Assembly (NCBI RefSeq): GCF_958301595.1
Contig: NZ_CATQJU010000001.1
Span: forward strand, 2,170,001-2,234,000
Direction: 5' to 3'
Source of the DNA: Porphyromonas vaginalis
GTDB lineage: Bacteria; Bacteroidota; Bacteroidia; Bacteroidales; Porphyromonadaceae
DNA: 64,000 bases
The position numbers were made by a program, and so were the translations under genes. The first letter of the stretch is position 1. The number at the start of each line of letters is the position of its first letter. Below are positions 1-8,789 of this stretch, piece by piece. The notes beneath the pieces were generated by a model. That model did no database searches. It was not told where the DNA came from and saw only the letters and a list, made by a program, of their open reading frames with translations.

Positions 1-1067
1 TCGGGTACAACCAGCCTGAGTACGGCTTTGACGCTCGTAGCTGTGGCATACTGAGTGCTATCCACGATCAGAGTAACGACATCAACCGTGGTGTGGACCG
101 TGCCAACCCTGAGGAGCAGGGAGCTGGCGACCAGGGCATGATGTTTGGCTATGCAACGACCGAGACGGCCAACTATATGCCACTACCTCTCGACCTCTCT
201 AATGCGCTGCTCTTCGAGCTGGCTGAGATACGCAAGCATGAGCCGGAGCTGATGCCTTACCTGAGACCTGATGCTAAGAGTCAGGTGACGGTAGAGTACG
301 ATGAGGACAACCATCCCGTGCGTATCGATACGATCGTCTTGAGTACGCAGCACGATGAGTTCATCAAGCCTGCCGATAGCTCTTACAAGGCGCAGCATGC
401 TGCCGACCTGAAGATGCAAGAGCAAATCACAGAGGACATACGTCGCTACCTGCTCCCTCGTGTGGAGAAGTACTACCCGCAGTACGCTGATCTCTTTGCG
501 GTGCAGGAGTATCGCCTGCTGGTCAACCCCACGGGTAAGTTTGTCATCGGTGGTCCTCACGGAGATACGGGTCTCACAGGTCGTAAGATCATCGTAGACA
601 CTTACGGTGGTCGCGCCTCCCATGGTGGTGGAGCCTTCTCGGGCAAGGACTGCTCTAAGGTAGACCGCTCTGGTGCCTATGCAGCACGTCATATAGCCAA
701 AAATATGGTCGCTGCGGGCGTTTGCTCAGAGATGCTCGTACAGCTCTCATACGCTATCGGTGTCGCAGAGCCAGTGAGCATCTACGTGCATACATCTGGC
801 AAGACGATCGATATGAGCGATGGCGAGATAGCACAGCGCATCTTGCGGGTCTTTGACCTGAGGCCCTATGCTATCGAGCAGCGCTTTGACCTACGCAAGC
901 CGATCTATGAGGAGACCGCAGCTTATGGACACTTCGGGCGTGATGTGCGTTGGGTCAAGAAGAGCTTCGAGACCTTCCATAGAGGTACCATAGAGATGGA
1001 GGTAGAGCTATTCCCCTGGGAGAAGCTGGACTATGTGGAGCGTATCAGACAAGAGTTCGGTCTCTAG
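1..1067 (+). CDS. metK: S-adenosylmethionine synthase, 5' end outside window
   Basis: Makes S-adenosylmethionine from methionine and ATP in the cytoplasm. The reading frame is already open at base 3 and continues to the TAG before 1068, so the N-terminal quarter or so lies upstream of the window; the GTG near base 93 is an internal Val codon, not the start. Both family signatures are visible: GAGDQG followed by MMFGYA near the beginning, and the GGGAFSGKD loop in the middle, with the conserved [11 protein letters not shown] segment between them. The C-terminal domain is complete. A Fur-like gene follows after 15 bp on the same strand and is probably co-transcribed. The mtnN gene elsewhere in the window degrades by-products of the SAM made here. 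Confidence 0.97.
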   Translation, partial: GYNQPEYGFDARSCGILSAIHDQSNDINRGVDRANPEEQGAGDQGMMFGYATTETANYMPLPLDLSNALLFELAEIRKHEPELMPYLRPDAKSQVTVEYDEDNHPVRIDTIVLSTQHDEFIKPADSSYKAQHAADLKMQEQITEDIRRYLLPRVEKYYPQYADLFAVQEYRLLVNPTGKFVIGGPHGDTGLTGRKIIVDTYGGRASHGGGAFSGKDCSKVDRSGAYAARHIAKNMVAAGVCSEMLVQLSYAIGVAEPVSIYVHTSGKTIDMSDGEIAQRILRVFDLRPYAIEQRFDLRKPIYEETAAYGHFGRDVRWVKKSFETFHRGTIEMEVELFPWEKLDYVERIRQEFGL

Positions 1068-1082
1068 CCGCAGCTACGTCGT

Positions 1083-1541
1083 ATGTCTCGTCTCTCTGAG
1101 AGTCTCCAGGCTAAGGAGCGACTCTTGCTACAAAACTATATCAAGGAGCAGGGGTTGAACCGTAGCCGCACGCGCGAAGCTATCTTAGAGTTGATAGGGG
1201 AGCAGATGGGGATCTTCTCGTCAGAGGATCTGATAGCACTCGCTAAGGAGCGTGGCGTGGCTATCGGAGACACGACGATCTATACTTGCGTAGACCTTTT
1301 TCTCAAGATCGGGATCTTGCTACCCCTACCGATGGGGCTAGCTGGGTCATTGGTGCGGCAGTCACTATGTCAAAGCAAGGCGTTACTGCTGTGCCGGCAC
1401 TGTGGCACCGCCTTGCTCCATCGTAGCACCTCCGCACTGACGGAGCTACAGGCGGTCACGCCACCTCGCTACGGTGACGTCACACCGCTGCTGATCTACT
1501 GGGGCGTCTGCCCTCAGTGCTACCGTCTCGGACGACGATAG
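1083..1541 (+). CDS. degenerate Fur-family protein
   Basis: A 152-residue protein with the layout of a Fur/Zur/PerR regulator. The N-terminal winged-helix region (about residues 15-80) contains the typical LNRSRTREAIL and DTTIYTCVDLF segments. The C-terminal half keeps two CxxC pairs, CRHC and CPQC, which in Fur proteins hold a structural zinc. The His-rich regulatory metal site that normally precedes the first CxxC (an HHDH-like motif) is absent, replaced by a stretch around QSLCQSKALL. It may therefore bind DNA without the usual metal switch, or use another ligand. It lies 15 bp after metK and is followed by a hairpin terminator, so metK and this gene probably form one transcript. The family call is fairly firm; function and target are unknown. 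Confidence 0.75.
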   Translation: MSRLSESLQAKERLLLQNYIKEQGLNRSRTREAILELIGEQMGIFSSEDLIALAKERGVAIGDTTIYTCVDLFLKIGILLPLPMGLAGSLVRQSLCQSKALLLCRHCGTALLHRSTSALTELQAVTPPRYGDVTPLLIYWGVCPQCYRLGRR

Positions 1542-1556
1542 AGCCACACGACAAAA

Positions 1557-1590
1557 AGAGAGGAGATGCCGGTGAAGACATCTCCTCTCT
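1557..1590. terminator. bidirectional hairpin terminator between convergent genes
   Basis: A 12-bp perfect inverted repeat, AGAGAGGAGATG with CATCTCCTCTCT, separated by 10 bases. Read on the minus strand it is followed by five T residues, so it best terminates the TonB receptor transcript. On the plus strand it lies just after the Fur-like gene. Confidence 0.8.
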
Positions 1591-1631
1591 TCAAAATGTG
1601 GGGGCAAAGTTTACCGCTTCGTCTAGCTTGA

Positions 1632-3656
1632 CTAGTGGGTGACGACGAGTGTGAGACGGTAGTTGCGCAGCGGCATGGGGTAGTTGGCAATGACGTCGTA
1701 GGCTTGGCTTAGGAGGTTGTTGCACTCGAGCTGCAGACGCAGGCCGTACCCTCGTAGGGTGCGCTCGTAGGCGAGGGCTAGATCGTTGGTGTACCACGGC
1801 TGGAGGTGATTCTCGGGGAAGTTTTCCAGCTGACTGTACCGCTCGCCAGCGTAGATAAAGTTGTAGTTGAGCTGCCACCCCTTGTACTGCAGGATAGCCG
1901 TGGCGGAGCCACTATGCCAGGGGATGTAGGGGATCTGGTGGCGGTAGTAACTGTCCTTAGGGCTTGTGATGTCGATAGCTCTCTGGTAGGTGTACTGGGC
2001 CCGCAGAGATAGCTGCAGATCACGGACAGGCACGAGGCTCCAGGTGCACTGAGCGTCGATGCCTCGTATGTCGACCTTGCCGAGGTTGATCATGGTCCAG
2101 CGGAATTGCTGTCCCTTGGGGTAGGCGATGATCTTGTTGGTCACGAGGTTGTAGTAGGCATCTACCTTGAAGTCTAGGGCGTAAAGCCACGGCCTCTGCG
2201 GTGTGAGCTGGTACTGTAACCCTAGGTTGTACTGGGTCGTGTGCTCTGGGTCGAGCTTGACATTGCCTATCTCGGTGTAGTATAGATCGTTGAAGGTGGG
2301 GAGGCGAAAGCTTTGCTTATAAAAGGCGTTGAACCGCAGGTCTACGGTTTGCCACGGCTTGATCGAAAGGATCGCTGCAGGTGTGAGCTTGCGAAAGAGA
2401 GGAGCCTTGGTGAGCTTTTGCGCTTTATCCTGAGCTAGCGTGCCGAGGAGGCTGGCCTGTGCATTGATCCAATCGTTGGTATAGGTCGAGGCGAGGGCGA
2501 GCAGGTGGGTGAAGCGGTGTGGGTAGACGAAGTCGTAGAGATTGGCGTCGAGCTTGTTCCACTGCAGATCGTAGGCGGCGGAGAGGTACCAGTGGTCGAT
2601 CAATTGGAAGGCGGAGGCGACGGAGCCGTATAGCTCTTGCTGCTGGTAGAGGTTGTCTACCTTGAAGGCTGCTGTCGGCTCGTTGCGCACGAAGTGGGTC
2701 TGATAGTAGGCATACTTGGCGATGGCATGTAGTCGTATGCGGTCGCTGAGCTGCTGCTCGTAGGTGGTCTGGACGAAGCTGTTGTTGTCCCAGAGACGCT
2801 CGCCACGACGCCACACATTATTGACGATAGCGCCTGGTATGCCTCGCTCGCTGTTGTAGTTGTAGAGCTTGACGAGCACCTGTCCGTCGGGGAGACCGAT
2901 ATGGAGATTGCCCTCTAGTCGTGTGGCGTTGATGTCTCCGTTGTGCCGGACGGCTGTGGTGTCGTAAGCTATCTCGTGGGTGATGGGCAGGACCTTCTTA
3001 TACCTAAACTTATACTTGCCACTGCTCTTGATCCACTCCGCATTGAAGGACATGGTGACCCTGGGCTCTAGTCGGTGCTCGATCAGTATGGCGGGATTGA
3101 AGAGGTCGAAGGAGCCAGTCCTGAGGCTCGCTCTCAGATTGGTCTGCGCACCATCGGTAAAGATCGGCTTGCGTGTCTGCAGGTAGACGGTACCGCTAGA
3201 GCCAAAGTCCTTGGCAGGCTGTAGGTAGCTACCCTTTTGCCCATTGAAGACCTGTATCGCCTCCATATTGTCGAGGGAGTACTGGCCGAGGTCTATCTGC
3301 CCATTCTGCGCATTGCTCAGCTCGACACCATCGTAAAAGATCCCGACGTGGTGAGTACCCATGCTGCGTATGTTGACCGTCTTGAGTCCACCGACCCCGC
3401 CGAAGTCCTTGACCTGAACGCCTGAGAAGGAGCGGAGCGCATCGGCTATGGAGAAGGCACTGAGCGCCTTGAGCTCTTGCCCTGAGAGTTGCTGTGCGGG
3501 TATGACTCCTCGCTTGTAGTCTGGCTCACGGGGAGCGCGGACGACAACTGTCTCCAGATGGTGCGTGGATACGCTGTCTGGAGCGGTGTATTGCTGCCCA
3601 TATATATAAGGAGTGGCAGCGCAGAGGAGGATGAGTGAGAAGATGAGAGTAGACAT
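1632..3656 (-). CDS. TonB-dependent outer-membrane receptor, BtuB-like
   Basis: A 674-residue outer-membrane active-transport receptor. Residues 1-20 form a signal peptide ending near IYGQ. A plug domain follows (about 40-160) with the segment VNIRSMG and the pattern FYDGVELSNAQNGQIDLG, which I associate with Bacteroidota BtuB-type vitamin B12 receptors. The rest is a barrel of alternating hydrophobic residues ending in RLTLVVTH with a terminal aromatic pattern. There is no N-terminal carboxypeptidase-like extension, so it is not a SusC protein. It lies 115 bp downstream of a beta-propeller lipoprotein gene on the same strand; that pairing is the BtuG-BtuB arrangement of Bacteroides. The substrate (cobalamin, or possibly another chelate) is inferred from this pairing only; no cobalamin riboswitch fits in the short upstream gaps. 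Confidence 0.85.
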   Translation of the reverse strand: MSTLIFSLILLCAATPYIYGQQYTAPDSVSTHHLETVVVRAPREPDYKRGVIPAQQLSGQELKALSAFSIADALRSFSGVQVKDFGGVGGLKTVNIRSMGTHHVGIFYDGVELSNAQNGQIDLGQYSLDNMEAIQVFNGQKGSYLQPAKDFGSSGTVYLQTRKPIFTDGAQTNLRASLRTGSFDLFNPAILIEHRLEPRVTMSFNAEWIKSSGKYKFRYKKVLPITHEIAYDTTAVRHNGDINATRLEGNLHIGLPDGQVLVKLYNYNSERGIPGAIVNNVWRRGERLWDNNSFVQTTYEQQLSDRIRLHAIAKYAYYQTHFVRNEPTAAFKVDNLYQQQELYGSVASAFQLIDHWYLSAAYDLQWNKLDANLYDFVYPHRFTHLLALASTYTNDWINAQASLLGTLAQDKAQKLTKAPLFRKLTPAAILSIKPWQTVDLRFNAFYKQSFRLPTFNDLYYTEIGNVKLDPEHTTQYNLGLQYQLTPQRPWLYALDFKVDAYYNLVTNKIIAYPKGQQFRWTMINLGKVDIRGIDAQCTWSLVPVRDLQLSLRAQYTYQRAIDITSPKDSYYRHQIPYIPWHSGSATAILQYKGWQLNYNFIYAGERYSQLENFPENHLQPWYTNDLALAYERTLRGYGLRLQLECNNLLSQAYDVIANYPMPLRNYRLTLVVTH

Positions 3657-3683
3657 CGAGATAGAGACCTGTATATAAAAAGG

Positions 3684-3716
3684 GTAGGGGCGAACTCCCT
3701 AAGAGTCCGCCCCTAC
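3684..3716 (-). terminator. hairpin with T-run between propeller lipoprotein and TonB receptor genes
   Basis: Inverted repeat GTAGGGGCG with CGCCCCTAC, 15-base loop. On the minus strand the stem is followed within two bases by five T residues, the form of a Rho-independent terminator. It stands after the lipoprotein gene and 28 bp before the receptor start, so it may end the first transcript or act as an attenuator that lowers receptor expression relative to the lipoprotein. I see no good promoter between it and the receptor ATG. Confidence 0.65.
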
Positions 3717-3771
3717 GTAGCTGTCTAACGGACAGGTATGGGCACTTATCGTGTGCCTCGTTGCCGTCTAG

Positions 3772-4941
3772 TTATTGCTTTACGAATGCAATGTGAGCGG
3801 GCAGCATACCGGTGCGTCCGGTCTGCCACTTGAGCTTGCCATCGGGTGTGTAGCAGTATAGCGTACCACTAGAGACAAAGTCCTTGGCATCCATGATGTA
3901 GATGTCGCCCGAAGTGGGGTGGATAGCGAGACCGTATGCGGTCTGAATGTTTTCAGCCGTGCCATCGGTGATGAAGCTCTCAGCGAGAGGCTTCGCAGCG
4001 TTGATGTCAACCAGACCGAAGCCTATCTTCATCTTCTTAGCTGCACTATCCCAGACGCTGCTGTAGTAGTAGAGCTTGTCACCATAGAAGGCCATCTCAG
4101 CGCAAGGCATATTGAGCGAGTCGAGCTTCGCAACCTTTTGCGTAGCTGGGTCTAGGTCTATGTAGTAGAGGTTTGAGGGTACGTTGCCGTAGTTACCACG
4201 CGAGGTGACCCATAGTCTACCGTTGTGGTCCATTCTGAGGCGGTGGAGATTCATACCAACCTCGATCTTGTCTACTTCGGTGAAGCTCTTAAGGTCGATG
4301 ACTGATAGGGTGCGCTCATAGTTTGGCTTCATGTAGCCACCAGAGTTAGCGACGTATAGTCTTTCGCCCTTGATAACCATCTCCTCAGGCTGGTAGCCTA
4401 CGACGACCTGTCCTGTGATAGCGAGCGTGTTGAGGTTGATACGATAGACGGCTCCACGGACTTGCCCCTGAGCGTCTCGTGTATCTGAGGTGCTGACGTA
4501 GCTAGAGACGTAAGCATTGTCGCCGCTGAAGCAGATGTAGCGACAGTTAGGAATGTTTACCTGACCGATGCGCTTACCGCTCTGAGCGTCGAGCACCTCT
4601 ACCTTGTTAGAGCTGTTGATGACTGCGTATAGTCTAGAGCCGTATGCCTGTAGATCATTGCCCGTGTCGCCAAGCTCCTTGACTACGTTGGGGTTGACTG
4701 TGGCGTAGATATTTCGTGTGTAGGTGCCGTTGACGAGGTTCATGTAGTCCAGCGAACTGTTGTTTGCCTGGAAGTTGCCCTCGTTGAGTAGGTAGAAGCC
4801 AGCGATACCACCACTGACTTGTTGACTATTAGCTATCTCCTCAGAGTCGGCAGGAACGATAGCATCAGGCTCTTGACAAGAGCTGAAGAGTCCTAGACTG
4901 AGGATGCAGAGTAGGAGTAGATTGCGATATAAGTGATTCAT
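3772..4941 (-). CDS. surface beta-propeller lipoprotein, BtuG/YncE-like
   Basis: A 389-residue lipoprotein. The signal peptide ends in a lipobox LFSSC at Cys22, so the mature protein is lipid-anchored, probably on the cell surface. The remainder consists of repeated beta-propeller blades with motifs such as DLQAYGSRLYAV, RLYVANSGG and GRLWVTSRG, typical of the YncE/DUF5074 type. In Bacteroides such propellers (BtuG) sit on top of the TonB receptor BtuB and hold vitamin B12 very tightly; the next gene here is a BtuB-like receptor. A TAnnTTTG-type -7 box (TATCTTTG) lies on the minus strand at 4970-4977. Which ligand it binds cannot be read from the sequence. Confidence 0.75.
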   Translation of the reverse strand: MNHLYRNLLLLCILSLGLFSSCQEPDAIVPADSEEIANSQQVSGGIAGFYLLNEGNFQANNSSLDYMNLVNGTYTRNIYATVNPNVVKELGDTGNDLQAYGSRLYAVINSSNKVEVLDAQSGKRIGQVNIPNCRYICFSGDNAYVSSYVSTSDTRDAQGQVRGAVYRINLNTLAITGQVVVGYQPEEMVIKGERLYVANSGGYMKPNYERTLSVIDLKSFTEVDKIEVGMNLHRLRMDHNGRLWVTSRGNYGNVPSNLYYIDLDPATQKVAKLDSLNMPCAEMAFYGDKLYYYSSVWDSAAKKMKIGFGLVDINAAKPLAESFITDGTAENIQTAYGLAIHPTSGDIYIMDAKDFVSSGTLYCYTPDGKLKWQTGRTGMLPAHIAFVKQ

Positions 4942-4969
4942 AATATGATTGGGTTAAATAACTTTACTA

Positions 4970-4977
4970 CAAAGATA
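4970..4977 (-). promoter_or_regulatory. -7 element before propeller lipoprotein gene
   Basis: TATCTTTG on the minus strand matches the Bacteroidota TAnnTTTG box, 29 bp before the start codon. No clear TTG -33 element lies at the usual distance. The gap to the upstream gene is only 80 bp, too short for a cobalamin riboswitch. Confidence 0.45.
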
Positions 4978-5021
4978 ATGAAAGGAATCGGTTTAGACGC
5001 TTTATGGGGAGGTGCCTACAG

Positions 5022-5774
5022 CTAGAGGAGCCCTGCGAGCGAAGAGACGAGTCGCATAGCATCTGCAAAGGGCGGTAGGAAAAGGTCTCTCTGCTGCCAG
5101 AAGTCTGCGTACTGCTTGCCATGATCCTGGCTCGTGAGTGGCGTGTCGCTGACGATGCGTAGGCTGACTAGTGGCGTCTGGTATAGATAAGCTGTCTGAG
5201 CGATGGCAGCACTCTCCATATCGACCGCAACGAGGTAGGGGTACTGCTGCGCGAAGGCTCTTAGGTGCTCAGCGTCGGGTATGAAGGTATCACCACAGAG
5301 GAGCAACCCCTCGTGAAGCGGTATGCTTAGTTGCTTTGCCACGACTGCAATGGTTGCAGCATCTGCTGAGAACTGAGCTGGCATGCCTTGTACTTGTCCA
5401 CGCTCATTGCCCTCACCGCACCAGACGTCGTGGTAGCGGTAAGCCGTCGAGAGACAAAGGTCGCCGACCTGTGCCCCTGCGTAAAGTCCTCCCGACACGC
5501 CCACGTTGACTAAGAGGTGGGGGTGATAGAGCTCGATGGCGCGCTGTGTGGCAAGCGCTGCGTGTACCTTGCCGATGCCAGTCTCAATGAGGTGAAAGGT
5601 CCACTCAGTGGCATGCTCCTCTAGTCGTAAGGTGTAGCGATAGGTAGCAAAGGGGGCCTTTTCGACCAAAGCGCGCTCCACCAACTCGACAGCGGGAGCT
5701 AGAGCTTGCAGAGCAGACTGTATCGCCATGTGCTCTTTGCCCATAGCGCATAGCAAGACAATGGAGGAGAACAT
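5022..5774 (-). CDS. mtnN: 5'-methylthioadenosine/S-adenosylhomocysteine nucleosidase
   Basis: Cleaves adenine from methylthioadenosine and S-adenosylhomocysteine, the by-products of SAM-dependent reactions. 250 residues, normal for the family. Glu14 in the AMGKEH segment, Glu187 in VDMESAA and Asp210 in IVSDT match the catalytic residues of the E. coli enzyme, and the YHD segment with GMPAQF downstream matches its nucleoside-binding loop. Futalosine hydrolase MqnB is the nearest alternative, but the YHD and GMPAQF segments favour MtnN. The gene starts 17 bp after ftsZ and is the last gene of the murG-ftsZ operon. No clear terminator separates it from the propeller lipoprotein gene. Confidence 0.85.
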   Translation of the reverse strand: MFSSIVLLCAMGKEHMAIQSALQALAPAVELVERALVEKAPFATYRYTLRLEEHATEWTFHLIETGIGKVHAALATQRAIELYHPHLLVNVGVSGGLYAGAQVGDLCLSTAYRYHDVWCGEGNERGQVQGMPAQFSADAATIAVVAKQLSIPLHEGLLLCGDTFIPDAEHLRAFAQQYPYLVAVDMESAAIAQTAYLYQTPLVSLRIVSDTPLTSQDHGKQYADFWQQRDLFLPPFADAMRLVSSLAGLL

Positions 5775-5791
5775 GCTGCTAGAGCTCCGGC

Positions 5792-7213
5792 TCAGAACTT
5801 GATAATCTTGGGCTGGTTGACTGATTGGGTGGTAGGCTCTGTACCTTCCTTCGTAGGATCGACGTTGGGCAGCTCCTCTACGTCTGCACTAGGCATCCGA
5901 GTAGGTGTGGAGCGCTGAGCAACCTTTGACGTGTCGAGTGTCTGAGACATAGCGGGTGTCTGGTTGCCATACTTGTACTTAGCACGTCGCTCCTCGACCT
6001 CTGAGTAGCTGTGGTTCTTAGCAGGCTCCTCGTCGAGGTAGTCTATCAGGTCGTCACGATCTAGCTCATCATCGGTCAGCACGATAGGCACAAAGGTAGG
6101 CAGAGAGCTGCGTGGCTCCAGGTCAAACTCGGAGTAGTACTGGTTGAGTAGCTTGTTTTGCTCCTTCTCGATCTCCGTCTGGCGCACATAGTCCTCCACA
6201 TCCATAGCGGTCATAGGCATGTGCGCCTCCTTTTGGAAGCCAGATGCGATGATGACCACCATCACCTTGTTGCCCAGCTCTTCATTGAAAGCGTGTCCCG
6301 ACTTATTGTTCTGCAGATTGCGGATGGAGGAGGTGAGCTTCTTGATCTCGTCCATCTCGTCTGTCGTCAGCGCGTCGGACGGATCGTAGAAGATAGCCAG
6401 CTGAAGCCTTGTCGCCGTCGTGATGTCGTCATTGTTGAGTAGGGGAGAGCGCAGAGCGGAGTCGATAGCCTTGCTCACACGGTCTACCCCCTCGCCGTAG
6501 CCGATGCTGATATGTGCGATGCCTCCGTCCTTGAGCGTGGTGCGTACGTCGGCAAAGTCTTGGTTCATCTCCATCTCGTTGGTGATAACCATCGTAATGG
6601 CTCGTACCGCATTGGCAAGGATCTCGTTTGCCTTGTTGAGAGACTCGTTCCAGGGTAGCTCACCATAGACTTGGTTGATGTTTTCGTTGGCAATGATGAC
6701 CAGCGAGTCTACCTCTTGTCGCATGCGCTCGGCACCTTGCGCCGCTTTGATCATACGCTGTCTCTCCTCACGGACGAAAGGCATGAAGATAAAGCCAACG
6801 GTGAGCAGTCCCATGTCGCGAGCTATCTTCGCAATGACAGGTGCAGCGCCAGTCCCTGTGCCACCTCCCATGCCAGCGCAGATGAAGACCATCTGCGTCT
6901 CATTGTCGTCCAGGAGGGAGTGGATGAGCTCTCGGTCTTCTAAGGCGGCCTCTTCGCCGACCTCGATCTTACTTCCGGCACCTAGTCCCTGGGTTAGCTT
7001 CTGCCCGATGACGGCTACATCTTTTAGTCCGCTCTTGGCGAGGTCTTGCTCATCAGTGTTGAGGAGCAGATAGGATACGCCCTGGAGTCCAGAAGCGTGA
7101 ATGTGCTTGACGGCATTGCCTCCAGCACCACCTACGCCGATCACCTTGATGAGCTTTCTCTGAGCGACCGCTTTATTGTATTTGAAGTTGACGAGCTTGT
7201 CTGCGTTATCCAT
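5792..7213 (-). CDS. ftsZ: cell division protein FtsZ
   Basis: Tubulin-like GTPase that forms the division ring. The tubulin signature GGGTGTG lies at residues 116-122, with an N-terminal GGAGGNAV nucleotide-binding loop and NTD motif near residue 52. The GTPase and C-terminal activation domains end around residue 320. An acidic variable linker follows (DDELDRDDLIDYLDEE), and a short basic-hydrophobic tail ends in PKIIKF, presumably the peptide that contacts FtsA. The 473-residue length is usual for Bacteroidales, whose FtsZ proteins have long linkers. It follows ftsA by 49 bp in the division operon. Confidence 0.98.
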   Translation of the reverse strand: MDNADKLVNFKYNKAVAQRKLIKVIGVGGAGGNAVKHIHASGLQGVSYLLLNTDEQDLAKSGLKDVAVIGQKLTQGLGAGSKIEVGEEAALEDRELIHSLLDDNETQMVFICAGMGGGTGTGAAPVIAKIARDMGLLTVGFIFMPFVREERQRMIKAAQGAERMRQEVDSLVIIANENINQVYGELPWNESLNKANEILANAVRAITMVITNEMEMNQDFADVRTTLKDGGIAHISIGYGEGVDRVSKAIDSALRSPLLNNDDITTATRLQLAIFYDPSDALTTDEMDEIKKLTSSIRNLQNNKSGHAFNEELGNKVMVVIIASGFQKEAHMPMTAMDVEDYVRQTEIEKEQNKLLNQYYSEFDLEPRSSLPTFVPIVLTDDELDRDDLIDYLDEEPAKNHSYSEVEERRAKYKYGNQTPAMSQTLDTSKVAQRSTPTRMPSADVEELPNVDPTKEGTEPTTQSVNQPKIIKF

Positions 7214-7262
7214 TTGTCGAAAGAGGTAAGAGGTTAGATAAATTGAAGGTGAGAGGGGAGGA

Positions 7263-8735
7263 CTAGTCGATGTCGTCGTTGGTCAGTACGTCCTTAATCT
7301 TGGAGAACCAGTTGAAGGACTTCTTGCGCTTAGCACTCTTGGGCTCCCGCTTTGCAGTCTTATGTGGCTGGTCGACATCGGGTAGGTCAAAGAGCGATGT
7401 CTGAGCCTGTTGCTGTGGGTGCTGCTCTGGCTCCTCTTGAGGTGTAGCGGCGCTAGTCGTCTCTTCCGGAGCCTCTTGGGGCGTATCAACTTGTGCCGCT
7501 ACAGGCTGAGGATGAGCCTGTGTGGTGACCTTGCTTGACGGAGAGGCCGTCGTCTGAGGGGTGTCGATAGCTCCGACGCAGTTGACCTCGGCGCGATAGA
7601 TGAGTCCTGCACAGCCAGCGTAGTCCACATCGCTAGAGAGGGGTGTGTTGTCCTTGTACACCTTATCGTTGAACTCTCGCGCTAGTGAGACAAACTTGCT
7701 CTCGCTCTGTAGGTAGTTTATGAAGCCTCTCATGAGTGCGCCTTGCCCAGCTAGGACAATGCCAGAACCCAGTCTAGCACCCGCCTCAAAGTCACGAATG
7801 ACTCGAAGCACGTTGGCGGTGATCTCCTTCATACGGGCTGTCACGAGGCTATTGATGTCACGCATCTTGATCTCTCGCTCGCGGGTACCGTCTGGAGAGC
7901 TGAGCGTGATAGACTCATCATCGTAAGCATCGGTAAAGGGGTGTGCCTCCTCCAGCTTGATCTTCTCTGCTTCGGGGTAAGTGATGTGGAGAGACATCAA
8001 GTCGTTGGTTATGTTTTTCGAACCAAAGGGGATGACCCGTAGACACTTCAGCGTGTCGTTTTTGTAGATAGCGACAGAGGAAGTGCCGGCACCAATGTTG
8101 ACTAGTGCTACGCCGAGCGTCTTAGCATCGGGATAGAGGAGTACGTCCGCCTCGCAGCATGGAGAGGGGAGTATAGCCTCTAGCTCGAGCCCTAGACGGT
8201 CCTCGATAGCCATCCGGATGAAGTTGACATTGCTAGAGCGAGTCGTGATGAGGTTGAAGTGGATCGAAAACTCCGTGCAGAGCAGTCCCTTGATGTTTCT
8301 CTCCACACGTCCGTCTACGAGACAGTAAGGGTCCGACACATCCAGCACCTCGTGAGCGTTGAGTCGGTAGTTCTTGACTCGCTCATTGATGAGGTTGATA
8401 TGGTAGTCGCTGATCTCCTCACCGTCGGGGTTGTCCATCTTATGATTGATCTTGTAGGATCGTGACATAAGAGACTTACCGCCGAAGCCGACGTAGACCT
8501 TTTTGATCTCTGTGTGCTGATCCGGGAGCTGCTCGTTGAGACGATCTATCAGTACCTTGAGCTTGTTGTGTAGCTCCTCCATATTGTTGACGACCCCCTT
8601 GCGAATTGCGTTGCTTGTGGGCACCTCGGCTATGGCGATAGGGAGGACTTTGCCATCCTTCTTGGTACCTACCATACCCCGTATGGTAGCACTACCTAAG
8701 TCTATGGCAGTGTAGAGATCTTCGTTGTATAACAT
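7263..8735 (-). CDS. ftsA: cell division protein FtsA
   Basis: Actin-like ATPase that tethers FtsZ to the membrane. The N-terminal AIDLGSATIRG phosphate loop, the SHS2 (1C) region around residues 85-165, and the late GIVLAGQGALMRGF segment are all present. After residue 380 comes a long Pro/Gln/Thr-rich linker, then a basic amphipathic C-terminal helix (KRKKSFNWFSKIKDVL), the membrane-targeting sequence. At 490 residues it is longer than the enterobacterial protein because of this linker, which is common in Bacteroidota. Gene order ftsQ-ftsA-ftsZ supports the call. Confidence 0.96.
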   Translation of the reverse strand: MLYNEDLYTAIDLGSATIRGMVGTKKDGKVLPIAIAEVPTSNAIRKGVVNNMEELHNKLKVLIDRLNEQLPDQHTEIKKVYVGFGGKSLMSRSYKINHKMDNPDGEEISDYHINLINERVKNYRLNAHEVLDVSDPYCLVDGRVERNIKGLLCTEFSIHFNLITTRSSNVNFIRMAIEDRLGLELEAILPSPCCEADVLLYPDAKTLGVALVNIGAGTSSVAIYKNDTLKCLRVIPFGSKNITNDLMSLHITYPEAEKIKLEEAHPFTDAYDDESITLSSPDGTREREIKMRDINSLVTARMKEITANVLRVIRDFEAGARLGSGIVLAGQGALMRGFINYLQSESKFVSLAREFNDKVYKDNTPLSSDVDYAGCAGLIYRAEVNCVGAIDTPQTTASPSSKVTTQAHPQPVAAQVDTPQEAPEETTSAATPQEEPEQHPQQQAQTSLFDLPDVDQPHKTAKREPKSAKRKKSFNWFSKIKDVLTNDDID

Positions 8736-8789
8736 TAGAGTGCGTTGAGAGTATACGATTATGTGTTAAGGCAGATTCGAGAGGCTTGA

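Noticed and set aside
183-692. Long open frame antisense to metK
   Set aside because: Shadow of a conserved gene with biased codons; no promoter or family match. The same applies to long antisense frames in ftsZ, gdhA (58760-59317) and EF-G2.
4942-5021. Cobalamin riboswitch before the BtuG-like gene
   Set aside because: Only 80 bases are available and no B12-box sequence is visible.
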